A stretch of DNA of 57,500 nucleotides from positions 580,001 to 637,500 of the forward strand of contig JACVTC010000015.1 in NCBI GenBank assembly GCA_016946835.1, read 5' to 3'. The translations under genes were made by a program, and so were the position numbers. This stretch comes from Neocallimastix lanati (nom. inval.) (Eukaryota > Neocallimastigomycota > Neocallimastigomycetes > Neocallimastigales > Neocallimastigaceae). Below, in pieces: positions 1 to 13,085 of this stretch. The notes under the pieces were generated by a model, which saw nothing but the letters and a program-made list of their open reading frames with translations, did no database searches and was not told the DNA's origin. Numbering within the stretch: the first letter of the stretch is position 1; the number at the start of each line of letters is the position of its first letter.

Positions 1-187
1 ATAATGCTGGGTCATTTTTAAGAGTTTTTTTTAACCATTGTTCTTTCACTTCATCTGTTTGAGCTTCTTCATCGTATCTTCTAGATTTTAGGTCAACTTT
101 TAATGACAATATATGCTTAACAAGATTATCAATAATTTCATCATCAATTGTATTCACAGGTGAATTATTATCATCAATTTGAGTCAT
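1..187 (-). CDS. N-terminal part of an unidentified protein (possibly CCDC97/DUF2052-like)
   Basis: Reading down from an ATG at 187-185, 62 codons stay open to the window edge. The start MTQIDDNNSPVNTIDDEI is acidic, followed by a helical stretch with SRRYDEEAQTDEVKEQWL and a final KNDPAL. An acidic region, then a charged helix with a W-L and a 'DPAL' turn, reminds me of the CCDC97 (DUF2052) family. That is recall from a very short piece and is weak. The gene is divergent from NDC80, with 1.15 kb of A/T DNA between the two starts. The codons look real: G and C sit mainly in codon positions 1 and 2, unlike the flanking DNA. Confidence 0.45.
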   Translation of the reverse strand, partial: MTQIDDNNSPVNTIDDEIIDNLVKHILSLKVDLKSRRYDEEAQTDEVKEQWLKKTLKNDPAL

Positions 188-442
188 TTTATTTTATTTT
201 ATTTATTGTATTAATATATATATATATTTTTAAAAAAAATATTTTAATATGTTAATTTTTATTAATAAATATACGTGAAAGAAAAAAATTAAAATTTTTT
301 TTATAGTATTAAAAATTAATTAATAATGAAAAAAAGAATAATAAAGAAAAAAAAGAAAAAAAATAGAAATTTATGGAGTAATGTAACAAAAAAAATTTTT
401 TCAAAATTTTAATATATTAATATTTTAATATCTATAAAAATA

Positions 443-482
<40 letters not shown>

Positions 483-626
483 TAATTTAAATTTTTTTAA
501 ATAAAAAAATAATATTAAAAAAAAAAAATAATAAATAATAATTAATAATAAATAATAAAATAATAAATAAATAATTGAATAATAAATAATTAAATAATTG
601 AATAATAAATAATACATTATAAATAA

Positions 627-658
<32 letters not shown>

Positions 659-1337
659 AAACAATAATAAATAATTAAATAATAAATAATAAATAATTAA
701 ATAATAAATAATAAATAATTAAATAAAAATAATAAAATAATAAATAATTGAATAATAATAGTAATAATAATAAAATTATAAAAATAATATAAAAAATAAA
801 AATTTTCGAGTATGAATTAATAATAATAATAATAATTTATTTATTTATTTATTTTTTTTTTAAATAGTTAATTATCTAATATAATAATTCATTTATAGAA
901 TTATATTTTTTTTTGTTTTTTTTTATTACTTTGCCCATATCATTCTAAATTTCATTAATCATAAACTTTTTATTATAAAATTTTAATAATTAAAAAAAAA
1001 TTTTTAAAATGAAATATAAATAAAATTATTTATTTATTTTTTTATCTTATTTTTGTATAACCATTATTTTTTTATATTTATTTTTTAAATCGAGTTAAAT
1101 GTTAATTTTTATTTAATTATAACTTTTTTTTCTATTCGTCATATACATATTATTATTTTTTTATTTATTTCCTTATTAATATATATAAACTTTCTGAATT
1201 ATATATATATATATATATTTTTTTTTCTTTATTTATAAATATTATAATATTTATAAACTATACCAAATTTATATTATTTTTAATTATCAATATTATTATT
1301 ATATATATATATATTTTTCATATAATATAATTATAAA
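188..1337. other. A/T-rich intergenic region between divergent genes
   Basis: Shared upstream region of the 1-187 gene (minus) and NDC80 (plus). It holds runs of TAAA and ATAAT (about 520-780), short AT dinucleotide tracts and homopolymers. Short open frames such as the Tyr/Ile/Leu-only one near 432-617 are products of base composition. No convincing TATA box can be singled out in such DNA. Confidence 0.7.
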
Positions 1338-1901
1338 ATGAATCGAAGAAAAACATTAAGTACCATTTCTAATATGAAATCTCCTGGTCGGTTACAAAAT
1401 AGAAATCGTTATTCACTTATGCCTAATAGAATGAATAATGATAATTTTGGTTATTTAAATGGAGGAATTAATGGACCATCAATAAATATTTATAAACCAC
1501 CAAAGTCAAGTTTATCACTTAGTGACTATAGTAATCCAAGGTATTATTTATAAGAAAAAATATTATAAAAAAAAATATAATGAAAAAAAAAATTATATAT
1601 ATATATATATTTAAGTTAAAATAAAACTCAACTTTTAAAACTGATAAAAAAAATATATGATGAAGAAATAATTATAACAAAACTATACAATACTTCTTTT
1701 TTTAAATTCACACTTTTAAGATATTATTATTATTATAATAGCAAGGAATATTACTATATGATATAAAATAGAGAAGAGTTAATCAAGTCTTCCTTTTTTT
1801 TTTTTTTTTTAAAAAAAGAAAAAATTAATTATTTATACAAATTAAATTATTTATTTAAAATATCAAAATTTTCTAAATATTATTAACAAAAACATAATTA
1901 A

Positions 1902-1935
<34 letters not shown>

Positions 1936-2497
1936 TTTTATTTTAAAAAAAAAAGAATAAAAAATAAAAATTATAGCATTAAATTCTATTAAATTATTTT
2001 TAAAAACATACAAATTCTATAATATTTAAATGACAATGAGATTTCTATAAATTAAATTGATTTCATTATTTTATTTTTTATTTTATATATATATATATAT
2101 TCATATTTAATATATTTATATTATTATTATTTCTATTATATTTTATATTACCATTCAAATAATAATTAATATTATTATTGAATATTTTAAAAGGAGATCA
2201 AGTGTTCGTTTATCAACCTATGGACAATCCTCTTCAATATCCAAAAAGAAGGACATACGTCCTATCAAAAATCCAAAATGGATTGCCCAAGGAAAAAAAT
2301 CATTACTTCATTTTTTAGTTATCACCGGTTTCCCTGATGTATCAATAACAAGTTTAAAATCACCTTCAAAAAAAGATTTTCAAAGAATGTTTATATTTTT
2401 ATATGGTTTAATTGACCCTTATTTTGAATTTGAGGAATCTAAATTTGAAGAACAAGCGGCTTATCTCATAAAGGCATTAAAGTAAATAAATAAATAA

Positions 2498-2528
<31 letters not shown>

Positions 2529-2745
2529 TAAAAACTTTACATGAAATTTAAATTATTAAAATTAATATTATCATAAATATTATTTATACTTTTATTGTTA
2601 TAAATAATAATGCTTCTAATTTAATTTAATAAAAATTTATTCGAAATTATTCATTAAATTATTAAATTATATATATAATTCTTTTCATTCCTATATATAT
2701 ATATATATATATATATACATTTATATTTTATTAATAGTATTATTA

Positions 2746-2783
<38 letters not shown>

Positions 2784-3634
2784 AATTAATGATATTTTTT
2801 TATAAGATATCCATATGCAGAAACAGTTTCAAAATCACATATAAAGAATGTAGTTTCCCCATATCAATGGCCACCATTATTGGGAATGCTTTTATGGATG
2901 GTTGAAATAATTATGGTATATTTTATATTTATTATTATTATTATTCTTTATATATTTATTAGTATTATATATTATTTATTGTTAAATAGTAAGAATTATA
3001 ATTAATATTAAATATATATCCATATGTATATTGAATAATACAAATAAAAGGGTAAAGATAGTATACTTCAATCAATTGATATGTATTCAGAAAAAAGTGA
3101 AACTAGTGGTATATTTCAAATGGTATCAGACATTTATAAAACATTTGATGTATTTCAATATGAGAAAAAAATAAAAGAGGTATCCAATGAATTAGGTAAT
3201 AAACAATATATATATATATATATATACATATATTTAATACATTAAATTTTATGTTTGAGAATTATTATTATCATACTTTTTATATCAATGTAATTTAATT
3301 ATTAAAAAAATAATATATATTATTATTATTATTATACTATATATGAATATTTTTTAAATTAAATTATATTATATTATTTATTTATTAATAATTAAAAATA
3401 GAAATAAAGACAAGTGAATTTAATACGGAATCACAAAGATTAGATCAAGAAATTGAAAAATTGGAAAAAGAATTAGAAATATTAACGACAAAAGAGGTAT
3501 ACATGATATATATTATAATTGATTATTTATTTTTATTTATTATAATAATAAAATCGATTATTAATTATCATTATTTTTTAAATTTAAAATTAATTAATTA
3601 ATAAATTTATATTTAATTGTATAACAAATTTTTA

Positions 3635-3698
<64 letters not shown>

Positions 3699-3980
3699 TT
3701 TATTTATTTTATTTTATTTTATTTTTATTTTTATAAAAAATTAAAGTCTCCATTAATAAGTGCTAAACAAGCTAATGAACAATTAATTCAACAACAAAAT
3801 TATTTAAATATGGAATTAAAAGATGTTCAATTAGCTGAACAACAATGTATAGATGTTGTGAAAACTCTTGAAGATGATTTTAAACTTTATGGTAAATTTA
3901 TTATAAAATTTAAAATTAAACAAAACAAAGTAAATAAATAGTAGTAATAATTAATAAAAATGAAATAAATTAAAAATTAA

Positions 3981-4021
<41 letters not shown>

Positions 4022-4472
4022 TTTACAATTTAAAATAATAATTATAAAAATATTGTATATTAAAAAAAAAAAAAAAAAAGAAACTCAATTGGATGAATTA
4101 TCAAAAGAAAAAGAAAAATTAAATAATGAAGTTATTGAGAGAAAAATATCAACTATTGAAATAGAGAGATCACAAATGGAAAGAGATCAATTACTCTCTC
4201 AACAAAAATCAGTAGATATTCAATTAGATGGAAAAAGAAGAACTATGGGTGAATTTGAAGTGGAGTTAAGAAAAATGATGGATGATGTAAATATATATAT
4301 ATAAATTTATATTTATATAAATTAATAATATATATTTTATGTTTTTATATCTATTGATTTATATTTATATTAATAATAATAATATTTATTTATTTATTTT
4401 TATTTTTATTTATATTCTATTAAATCAAATATATATATAAATATTATTTTCAATATTTTTATTTATTTATTC

Positions 4473-4506
<34 letters not shown>

Positions 4507-5245
4507 TATTATTATTATTATTATTTTTTTTTTTTTTTTTTTTTTTTTAAATATCTATTATATCTATTAATATTTCAATATATATATATATATATTAATC
4601 TTAATTAAAATTTATTTAAATATATTAATAATGTTTTATTTCTATATATTTATTTCTAAATATTTTTATTTTATTTTATTTATTTATGATAATTTAATAA
4701 ATATTAAAGGTGGAATCTTCAGCAGGAGAATATAATAATAAATTTTCATCGCTAGGGTTATCAAACTATTTTATGAATAACGAAAAATATAGAAATAAAC
4801 TTTATGAAATTCCATTACCTATTTGTCAACCTAATGCAGATGACATCTATTCCTATTTAAATATAACGACTTTGGTAATATATTATAAAATGATACTATT
4901 AATCTAAATAAATAAATAAATATTATCAATTTAGATATTTATAAATTTATATTTTATTTATTTATTTATTTATTTATTATTATTATTATTATTTATTATA
5001 TATTTTTTCTATTATAGCCATTTTTAGTAGAAGCAAGAAAATATTTCAAGGATCAATCTAAGGAATATCGTGGTATGTACATACAATTGCAAAGTAAAAA
5101 TACACGAATGAATGAAATGAAAATTGAACTCAAAGAAGAAAATGAATCTAAACAATTAAAAATACATCAAATTGATGAAAAATATAAAGTGACCCGTCAA
5201 GTAAGTTTTTATTTATAAATATATAAATATATAAATATATTAATA

Positions 5246-5277
<32 letters not shown>

Positions 5278-5929
5278 GGTAAATATATTTATATATTTTA
5301 TTATATTAAATATTAATATAGATATAACATTCATTATATACAATTAAATATATTTTTTATTTTTGAAATAGGATGTAAAAAATCAATTAGAAACTCAAAA
5401 TAAAGCTCTCACAGTTTTAGAAATTCGTGTTAGAAATGTTGAAAGAGAAGGGGAAAGTAAATTGATGGCATGGAAAGCTAAATCCTCTAAAGCCACAATG
5501 GAGTATGTATTAAAATTTTTAAAATTTATTTATATATGTATATGTATATGTTTTTTAATCTATTTATTAACAAAATATTTTCTCTTAATATTATATAAAA
5601 ATATATATATATATGAATGTATATATGTATATATATGTATATATATGTATATATGTGTATATATATATTATTATCTCAAAAAAAAAAAAAATATATATAT
5701 ATATATATATATTTATTTATAATTACAAATTAAAAAATTTTAAAATAAAATTAGATATGATGAATTAGTGCGACTCTATTCTGATTTAAAAGAACATTTA
5801 GAAAGAGAAATGTTAGATCTTATACAAGATGTAATGAAAATCAAAACGACTGTTCATGATAGTCTTTTAGAATTAGAGCAAACTACAATGCTCGAGCTCA
5901 ATGAAGCAAAAAATCCTAAAAATGGATAA
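1338..5929 (+). CDS. NDC80: NDC80/HEC1 outer-kinetochore protein, 11 exons
   Basis: Ndc80 complex subunit that attaches kinetochores to microtubules. Exons that join in frame: 1338-1540, 2197-2481 (or from 2194), 2807-2915, 3051-3195, 3402-3496, 3747-3891, 4081-4286, 4710-4874, 5018-5200, 5372-5502, 5755-5929; about 613 aa, close to human (642) and yeast (691). The basic N-terminal tail (MNRRKTLS, NRNRYS) carries Aurora-type sites. Exons 2-4 give the calponin-homology head: DIRPIKNPKWIAQGKKSL, then KKDFQRMFIFLYGLIDP, FEEQAAYLIKALKYPYAE and WPPLLGMLLWMVEI. The rest is coiled coil, broken at about residues 400-450 (exon 8: LSNYFMNNEKYRNKLYEIPL) where the Ndc80 loop is expected. Introns are A/T-rich, GT..AG, 100-700 nt. 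The start is the first ATG in frame with the tail. No frame breaks seen. Confidence 0.95.
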
Positions 5930-6646
5930 ATAAATAAATAAATAAATAAAATATTTATCTATATCTATCTATATATCCATTTAAACAGATAAATAGAAAT
6001 CATAGAATAAAAAAAAAGTATAAATAAAATAAATAAGTAAAATAGAAAAAAAAAAAAAAAGAAAAAAGTGGAACAATAATATAAAATTTATCACCACAGA
6101 ATTTTAATTTTATATATAAGTAGTTTAGTTTAGTATAGTTAAATTATTTCAATTATTTCATATTAAAAAAAAAAAAAATAAATAAATACAATAATTAGAA
6201 GTTTAATACATTTCATCCTACTTTATTAATTTTTAAATTATACCACCTCTCTTTTTTTTAGAGAGAAATTAATATTTACCATATCTTTTTTTTATATATA
6301 ATATTTTATATATTATATATATATATGAAATATGGAGTTATATAACAACAAAATTCATCCACTATCTCCAATCATAACAATAATTTTTTTTTTTTTTAAA
6401 AAAAAAATATTTATTAAAGGATAAAATAAAATATTTAAACTATCTTAAAAATTATATATATAAATAAAAATAAAAATAACTAATAAACTAATATTTTAAT
6501 ATTTTAATATTTAATATTATAAATAGTTTAATTGGTACGCTATTTTAGACGAAATAACTAGAAAAAGTTTTTATAAACATATATATATATATATCTTTTA
6601 TAAAGAAATTCATAATATAAAGAAATTTATAACTACTATTATTCTT

Positions 6647-6682
<36 letters not shown>

Positions 6683-7525
6683 AAGAAGTTAAGAAAAGAT
6701 AAAAGAAACCAAGAACAATAATAATATAGAAAATTAAAAAAAAAAAAAAAAAAGAAATAAAATGATAATATATATATAAATAAACATAAGAGTTTTAAAA
6801 AATATTTAGTCAAGTAATATTTTTTTAAAAAAAAAAAAAATAAAAATTTAATATTCATTCATTATTAATTTATTAATAAATAGGTGAAAATAATGTAATA
6901 AAAATATTTGGAACAATTTGTGTTAATATTTATAAATCATTATATCAATGTTAAAAATATTTAATATTAATAATATTACTATATATAAATAATATGGAAA
7001 AAATATAATCTTCATCCAATGAATTAAATTTGATATAAAGTTCATTTAACTTTTATATATTAAAGTTTAAAATTGATAAAATAATTTCCATAATTTCCAT
7101 AATTTCAATGAATATCTTGTATATTGGATGTTTACTAAAGATGAATATTCAAATCATGATAAAGTTTTAACTTTTATATAAAATAATATTTCTATCTTTT
7201 ATTATTTTATTATTTATTCATAATTTTATTCAAAACAAATAATTTTTTATTATTTATTATTTTTTCATATTTTTTTTTATTATTTATTATTTATTATTAT
7301 TATTATTTTTTTTTTTAAGAAAAATAAAAGTTAAATATATATTAAAAATTAATTAAAATAAAAAAAAAAAAAAAATAACAAAAATAAATTAGAATAAAAT
7401 AAAAAATAATAATAAAAAGTATTTATTTATTTGATTATAATTACGAAATACTTTTTTTTTTTTTTTTTTTTATTTTATTTGATTAAAGAAATAAAACTCA
7501 TATGAAACTTTTATTATTTAATAAG

Positions 7526-7557
<32 letters not shown>

Positions 7558-7720
7558 ATTTAAATTATTAAATAATAAACTTTTCATTGTTATGATGGTA
7601 AAAAAAAAAGGATCCGCTTTATAACTATTGTATTATTATATCATAGCTACGTGTAACATTACAAATTGAAATCCTTAGAATTTTTTAATCAATCAATCAA
7701 ACAATCAATCAATCAATAGA

Positions 7721-7751
<31 letters not shown>

Positions 7752-7764
7752 ATTATATATATAT
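5930..7764. other. A/T intergenic region
   Basis: Downstream of NDC80. Contains homopolymer A and T runs (for example about 6650-6680 and 7451-7471), an AATC-type tract at about 7689-7715 running into AAAT repeats (to about 7751), and small open frames rich in F/Y/L/K that I regard as noise. No gene or RNA recognised. Confidence 0.65.
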
Positions 7765-8990
7765 CAGAGTATTAATATTTTAATATGCTTTTTTTTTTAT
7801 TCCATTTTTTATTGTTATCATAAATGTTAAATTTATTATTCTGAAATATTTAATTGGTACTGTTTTAGTTTTTCTTATTAAATAATAAATAAAAGTAATA
7901 TTAGAAGAATATATGAAATATTTTTAAATATATTAAAGGAATAAAAATAAAAATTTTAAATTTCTTGTATGATTAATAAGATTATTATAGTAAATTTTAA
8001 TATTTAATATTTATTAATTATTAATTATTAATTATTAATTATTAATTATTATTTATTATTTATTAATTATTAATTATTAATTATTAATTATTATTATTAT
8101 TAATTATTAATTATTAATTATTATTTATTATTTATTATTATTATTAATTATTAATTATAAATTATTAATTATTATTATTCAGTTATTTATTATTCAATTA
8201 TTTTTTTTTTTATGATAAATTGAAAACTTTAATAATTAATTATTTCATTTGATAGAATAATGTAATATTAAAAAAAAAAAAGAATTGTTTTGATAAAATT
8301 AAAAAGTATAAGAAAATTGAAAATAAATTAATGAAATTCAAAGAAATCAATAAATTTTATTTGTTCAAATTTTTTTTTTTATTTTTTTTAAAATATATTA
8401 AATTAAATTTAAATTACTTTAATTTATTTATTTATTTATTTATCTATTTATTATTCAATTATTTATATACTTTTTATTCAAATATTTATTTATCTATCTA
8501 TTTATTATCCATTTATTAATTTTCATTTTAACTTTTATTCTTAATTAAAAAATATTATAAAATTCCAAAAAAAATAAAAAAGAAACAGAAAATAAAAAGA
8601 AACAAAAAAAAAATATATTAAATATTTAAATTAAATTTCGAATTTAAATTATTATAAAAAATTTAAATTATTATATTATAAAGTTTTACCAATTATAAAT
8701 AATTTAAATTATTATTAATTCTAAATTGTAGGATTAATTATTATTTATTTAAATTTATAAAATATTCAGAATTTTATTTTTATTAATTCATTATTATCAT
8801 TAAAATTTATATAAATAGAACACTTTTTTGTCAGTCACAAAATTAAAAAAATAAAAAATAAAAAAAAAAAAAAAAAAAAAAAAAGAAAATAAAAATTAAA
8901 TATTAAAAATTAAATATTACAAATAAAATATTACAAATAAAATATTATAATTAAAATATTGAATATTGAATAAATAAATAATAAAACAAA
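7765..8990 (+). repeat. Duplicated 5' flank of GH5 mannanase, copy 1
   Basis: Matches 14156-15231 nearly base for base. Both start at a TTAATATGC-polyT-ATTCCATT stretch, continue through a TTAATTA heptamer field (about 7996-8180 here, shorter at about 14400-14500), and end at the mannanase ATG. Small differences are indels in homopolymers and short repeats, including an A-run plus an extra ATTACAAATAAAAT-type stretch just before the start codon here. The duplication therefore carried the promoter with the gene. Confidence 0.85.
8810..8818 (+). promoter_or_regulatory. Candidate TATA box of mannanase copy 1
   Basis: TATAAATAG followed by AACACTTTTTTGTCAGTCACAAAA, one of the few non-repetitive stretches in the flank and conserved in copy 2 at 15108-15116. 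It lies 181 nt before the ATG here and 124 nt before it in copy 2; the difference is A-run expansion in the leader. Assignment is by motif and conservation only. Confidence 0.5.
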
Positions 8991-10172
8991 ATGAAAAGCT
9001 CTATTTTATTTTCAATTAGTTTAGCTTTATTATTTAAATTATCATACTCATTAAGTATTGTTACGAGATGTAATGATAAGTTTGTTGCAGATGGAAAAAC
9101 TTTCTATTTCACAGGAAGTAATAACTATTACCTTCATTATTTCGAAGAAGATGTTGCTTCAAAGGTTTTCGATATTGCTAAAAAACACAAATTTAATGTC
9201 TTAAGAACTTGGGGTTTCTTGGATGAAGCATATAATGTATCTGGTATTTACTATACTTCTTTTAATAATGCTACTCGCGAAATTGAAGTTAATGAAGGTG
9301 AAAAAGGTCTTCAAAGACTTGATAAGATTGTTGCTTTAGCTGAACAACATGGTATTCGTTTAATCATTACATTAACTAATAATTGGGCAGATTTCGGTGG
9401 TATGGAACAATGGGTTAGAGATTTTGGATTCACTGAGCATTATCAATTTTACACTGAACCAGAAATTAAGAAATCTTTCAAAAAGTACATTAAGACACTT
9501 CTTAATCGTACTAATAGTATTACTGGTAAAAAATATAAGGAAGATGGTACTATCTTTTCTTGGGAATTAGCTAATGAACCAAGATGCTGGGGTACTAATA
9601 TGGGTAAAAATGAAAAATGTACTACTGAAACCGTTACATCTTGGATTGATGAAATGTCAACTTATATTAAATCTATTGATCCAAAACATATGGTTAGTTC
9701 TGGTGAAGAAGGTTTTGGTTTAGCTGGAGTCGATACTGATAATGATATTTATCAATTTGGTGATGGTAATGATTTCGTTAAGAATGCTTCTCTTAAAAAT
9801 ATTGATTTTGCTACTATTCATCTCTATGCTACTTACTGGGGATTCAAAGATTTTATTAAGGAAGGAATTCAATATTTCGAAAGTCATGCTAAAGCTATGA
9901 AGGAACAAGTAAAGAAACCAATTATTATGGAAGAATTTGGTCTTCCAGTAGATCTTCGTGATGAAGTTTATCCAGCTTACATGCAAAGTTTAATTGATAA
10001 TGACTATAATGGTATTATGTTCTGGATGCTTGCACATGATGAATATCCAAACTATGATGGTTTCAACTTATATGATAAAGATGTTACTACTTATGTTGAT
10101 GATTTCACAGCCATTCAAAAGGCTAAGGGTGGTAAAAAGGTCATTTGTAAAAAGTGCAAAGCAAAATTCTAA
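8991..10172 (+). CDS. Secreted GH5 family endo-beta-1,4-mannanase (copy 1)
   Basis: Intronless, 393 aa. Glycoside hydrolase family 5, best fit to the GH5_7 mannanase group; expected to cleave beta-1,4-mannan in plant cell walls outside the cell. Residues 1-20 (MKSSILFSISLALLFKLSYS) form a signal peptide. Marks of the fold: VLRTWGF around 70-76, the acid/base Glu196 in SWELANEPRCW, IHLY at 276-279, the nucleophile Glu (314 or 315, probably 315) in IIMEEFGLP, and Trp345 in GIMFWMLAHDE. No dockerin or CBM follows; the protein ends in a basic Cys pair (VICKKCKAKF), so it is probably a free enzyme. It differs from copy 2 at only four residues: Ser4, Ala12, Glu99 and Glu208 here. Distinction from other GH5 activities is by recall of motifs. 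Confidence 0.92.
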   Translation: MKSSILFSISLALLFKLSYSLSIVTRCNDKFVADGKTFYFTGSNNYYLHYFEEDVASKVFDIAKKHKFNVLRTWGFLDEAYNVSGIYYTSFNNATREIEVNEGEKGLQRLDKIVALAEQHGIRLIITLTNNWADFGGMEQWVRDFGFTEHYQFYTEPEIKKSFKKYIKTLLNRTNSITGKKYKEDGTIFSWELANEPRCWGTNMGKNEKCTTETVTSWIDEMSTYIKSIDPKHMVSSGEEGFGLAGVDTDNDIYQFGDGNDFVKNASLKNIDFATIHLYATYWGFKDFIKEGIQYFESHAKAMKEQVKKPIIMEEFGLPVDLRDEVYPAYMQSLIDNDYNGIMFWMLAHDEYPNYDGFNLYDKDVTTYVDDFTAIQKAKGGKKVICKKCKAKF

Positions 10173-10213
10173 AAATTTACAATAATTTAATCATATTAAT
10201 AGATATAAAGAAA

Positions 10214-10244
<31 letters not shown>

Positions 10245-10630
10245 TATATATATATATATATAATAAAAATAATTTCATAAATAAACCTACCGTAAATGAA
10301 TAAAAAAAATTAAATTCATGAGTATACTATAAATTATTAGATATAGAAAAATAATGTAAAACAATATAGAATTTTTATTAAAGAATTTTTATTAAAAAAA
10401 ATAATAATAAAATTTTATTAAATTAAAAAAAATAAAAAATAATAGAAATAAAAGTAATAATAAAAAAAAAATAATAATAAAGTTTGATTGTATAAAAAAT
10501 ATCATCATCATAATACTAATTTATTTATTTCATTATATGGTTTAATAAATTGAATAATAATAAAAAAAAATTTTTTTTTAAAAAAAAAAAAAAATTTAAA
10601 AAAAATATTAATTATATTTAAAGTTTATCC
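10173..10630 (+). repeat. Duplicated 3' flank of GH5 mannanase, copy 1
   Basis: Begins AAAATTTACAATAATTTAATC right after the stop and shares blocks such as TTCATAAATAAACCTACCGTAAATG and ATCATCATCATAATACTAAT with 13292-13640 and 16414-16830. Homology to the copy 2 flank runs on to about ATTAATTATATTTAAAGTTT; the middle copy stops matching earlier. Probably contains the 3' UTR and poly(A) signal (AATAAA-like strings). Confidence 0.8.
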
Positions 10631-11559
10631 TGTAATTTAATTTTTTATCCATTGTTAAAAAATAATGTGTTTTATTTGATATTAATTGATAAAGTACGAA
10701 GTTCAGGTTCGGCTCTTTTAAGGTTTATTCTTTATTTGGGGAATATAATTTATGTTTTATAAAAATAATTTTTATTTAAATTTTATTTATTTAGAAGAAT
10801 TACATTTACTTATCATTATTAAAAATGTATACTAACATTTATTCCTAAAATTAATATTTATTTTCATATTTTGATCTCAAGAATTACACTAATCTACTAT
10901 TTCTTATTCTTGGACAAAGAAATAAAATTATTTCTAAATATTTTTCTCTTTTATTATATATTTACTATAATAAAATTTTCCTATATTAAAGTATAAATAT
11001 TAATTTACTTACATTAATGTTAAAATTAAATAATAAAAATATATGAATTAATTTTTAATAAGAAATACAATAAAAACTAGATTAAAACATAAATTTATGC
11101 TTTTACTACATTTCTTAATTAACATAAATTTATTATTAATTAGAGTTTTTATTTCTATTTCATATCAGATTGTATTGATATAAAATGAAATATTCAAACC
11201 TTAATTAATATAAAATAGTTTTTATTCAAACATAAATTAATGCCATAAATCAAATTTAAATCTAATGATTTTATAACTATTTCAATATGTGGCTTGTCTT
11301 CTTTGTATTAATTATATTAATTATTAAAAATATATATATATATATATTTATTAGAAAATTTGAATTTATATGTCAACTTTACTAAATGAATATATTATGT
11401 TTAAGGGTTATTTGAATTAATTGTAAGTTAACTAAAGATTTAAACTAATATGAATTTACATGTATTTATGTGTTTATATTGTGGCTTATATATAATTTAT
11501 TACAATATGCATTAATTGACATGGATTAAATATACTTTTATTAATAAAAGTTAAATGTT
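10631..11559. other. Unique A/T region before LINE 1
   Basis: Slightly less repetitive than other spacers. No open frame with coding character. It may hold the 5' leader of the LINE that becomes recognisable at about 11560, but I see no open reading frame or motif to prove that. It does not resemble the 5' part of the mannanase gene. Confidence 0.5.
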
Positions 11560-13085
11560 TTTCATTAGATAATTCAGATAATTCTTTCTCTCTGCCTAAA
11601 AAGACAGTAAAATGAGATAGATTAAAATGTTTAAATGAAAAAGAATCAATTTTTGACAATAACCATTATAGTGTATTAGAGGAAGTGATTCCAGATCCTA
11701 ATATTAGTATTGATGATATTTCTAAGAAATTTATATAAACTTCATTCAATATTATTAAAGAACTTAATATCACGTCAATGTCAGAGGTAAAAAAATCTTT
11801 TTTTCATATGTCACAGAAAATATTTAATTTGCAAAAACTCAAAATGAAATTATATAAAGACATTAAAAGAAGAGGTTCATATCATAATTTAGATGAATTT
11901 GAAGAATTAATTGAAAAATATAATAGAATGTGCAAAATTATTCATGATATGTGTAATATTTATAGGAAAACTGAATACCAACATTGGATTAATACAGGAT
12001 GTGAATATATGAAATCTCATAACCCAAAGAAAGCTTGGAAATGGCTTAAAACAACAGCAAAAGTAGATAAATTTAAAAATATGTCAGTTTCTCCAGTAAA
12101 AGACAAATATGGTAAATTAGCCACTTCTACTAAAGAACAGTTAGAAGTATGGCACAATCACTATAAAAAACTTGCATCAAGCCATTCTGATATCAATAAT
12201 GCATTAATCGAATGGTCTAATAAATTTTCCAATGGTACAATTAGGTATACGAGACACAATGAATGAGATATAAATCAATACATCAGTATAGAAGAAATTA
12301 AAGAAGCAATTTTAGCTACTCCAAATTATAAAGCTTCAGGCCCGGATGGAATTCCTATTGAATTTTATAAAGCTTTAATTCCTCCGGATGACGAAAATTC
12401 AGTAAATAATTCTGCTTTTAGTTTAATTTGTTTACAGAAGATATACTCAAGAATTTGGAATGGAGAATTTCCTAGCACTTGGAATGAAGCAAGTATTATA
12501 TCTATTCCTAAAAAAGGAGATTATCTATCGGATTGTGACAATTATCGAGGTATCTCTCTGATTAACAATGATATAAAACGCATTGCGAAAATAGTCTTCA
12601 AAAGAATTTTGGAATATGGACTTAATAATAATTTTATTAGGCCAGAACAATTTGGATTTCGTAATAAAGAAGAATGTGTTAGTTTATTTATTTCAATTCG
12701 AGAAATATGTCTAAGGCGTAAAAATGTTAATAAAGAAACTTACCTTGCTTTTCTAGATTTAAAAAAGGTATATGATTCTGTTCCAATAGGTAATATTTTA
12801 TATAAATTAGATGCTTTAGGTATTAGAGGTAAATGTTATCAATTTATAAAAAATCTATATTTGACTTCCAAAGCCAGTGTTAAAATTGATGGTCAATATT
12901 CGGAATCTTTTAATATTAAGAAAGGAGTTAGACAAGGTTGTCCACTACCACCAATTCTCTTCAATCTATTTATTAATGACATTTTTAATGATTTTTCAGA
13001 ACTTGAAATTCCTTTAGGCGAATCTAGATGTTGTGGTGGACTCTTTGCAGATGATATTGTTCCATGCCCACCGTCAAGAACTAGG
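11560..13085 (+). mobile_element. LINE 1: decayed non-LTR retrotransposon, RT part, cut at its 3' end
   Basis: One frame carries the pol linker and reverse transcriptase through three stops (TGA 11613, TAA 11736, TGA 12264). Seen in order: the pre-RT helix region (AWKWLKTTAKVDKF, EQLEVWHNHYKKLASSHSD), RT motif KASGPDGIPIEFYKAL at about 12330, PKKGD..NYRGISLI, RPEQFGFRNKEEC, YLAFLDLKKVYDSVP, GVRQGCPL, and the catalytic FADD at 13044-13055. Endonuclease is absent, so the 5' half is missing or lies in unreadable DNA. The sequence stops abruptly after SRTRL and continues in mannanase DNA, so thumb and C-terminal Cys region are gone. LINE 3 (21028-23190) is its closest relative here. Not functional. 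Confidence 0.88.

Noticed and set aside
9720-9986. Minus-strand frames inside the mannanase genes (also 15961-16227)
   Set aside because: Antisense of conserved GH5 codons; repeated only because the genes are duplicated.
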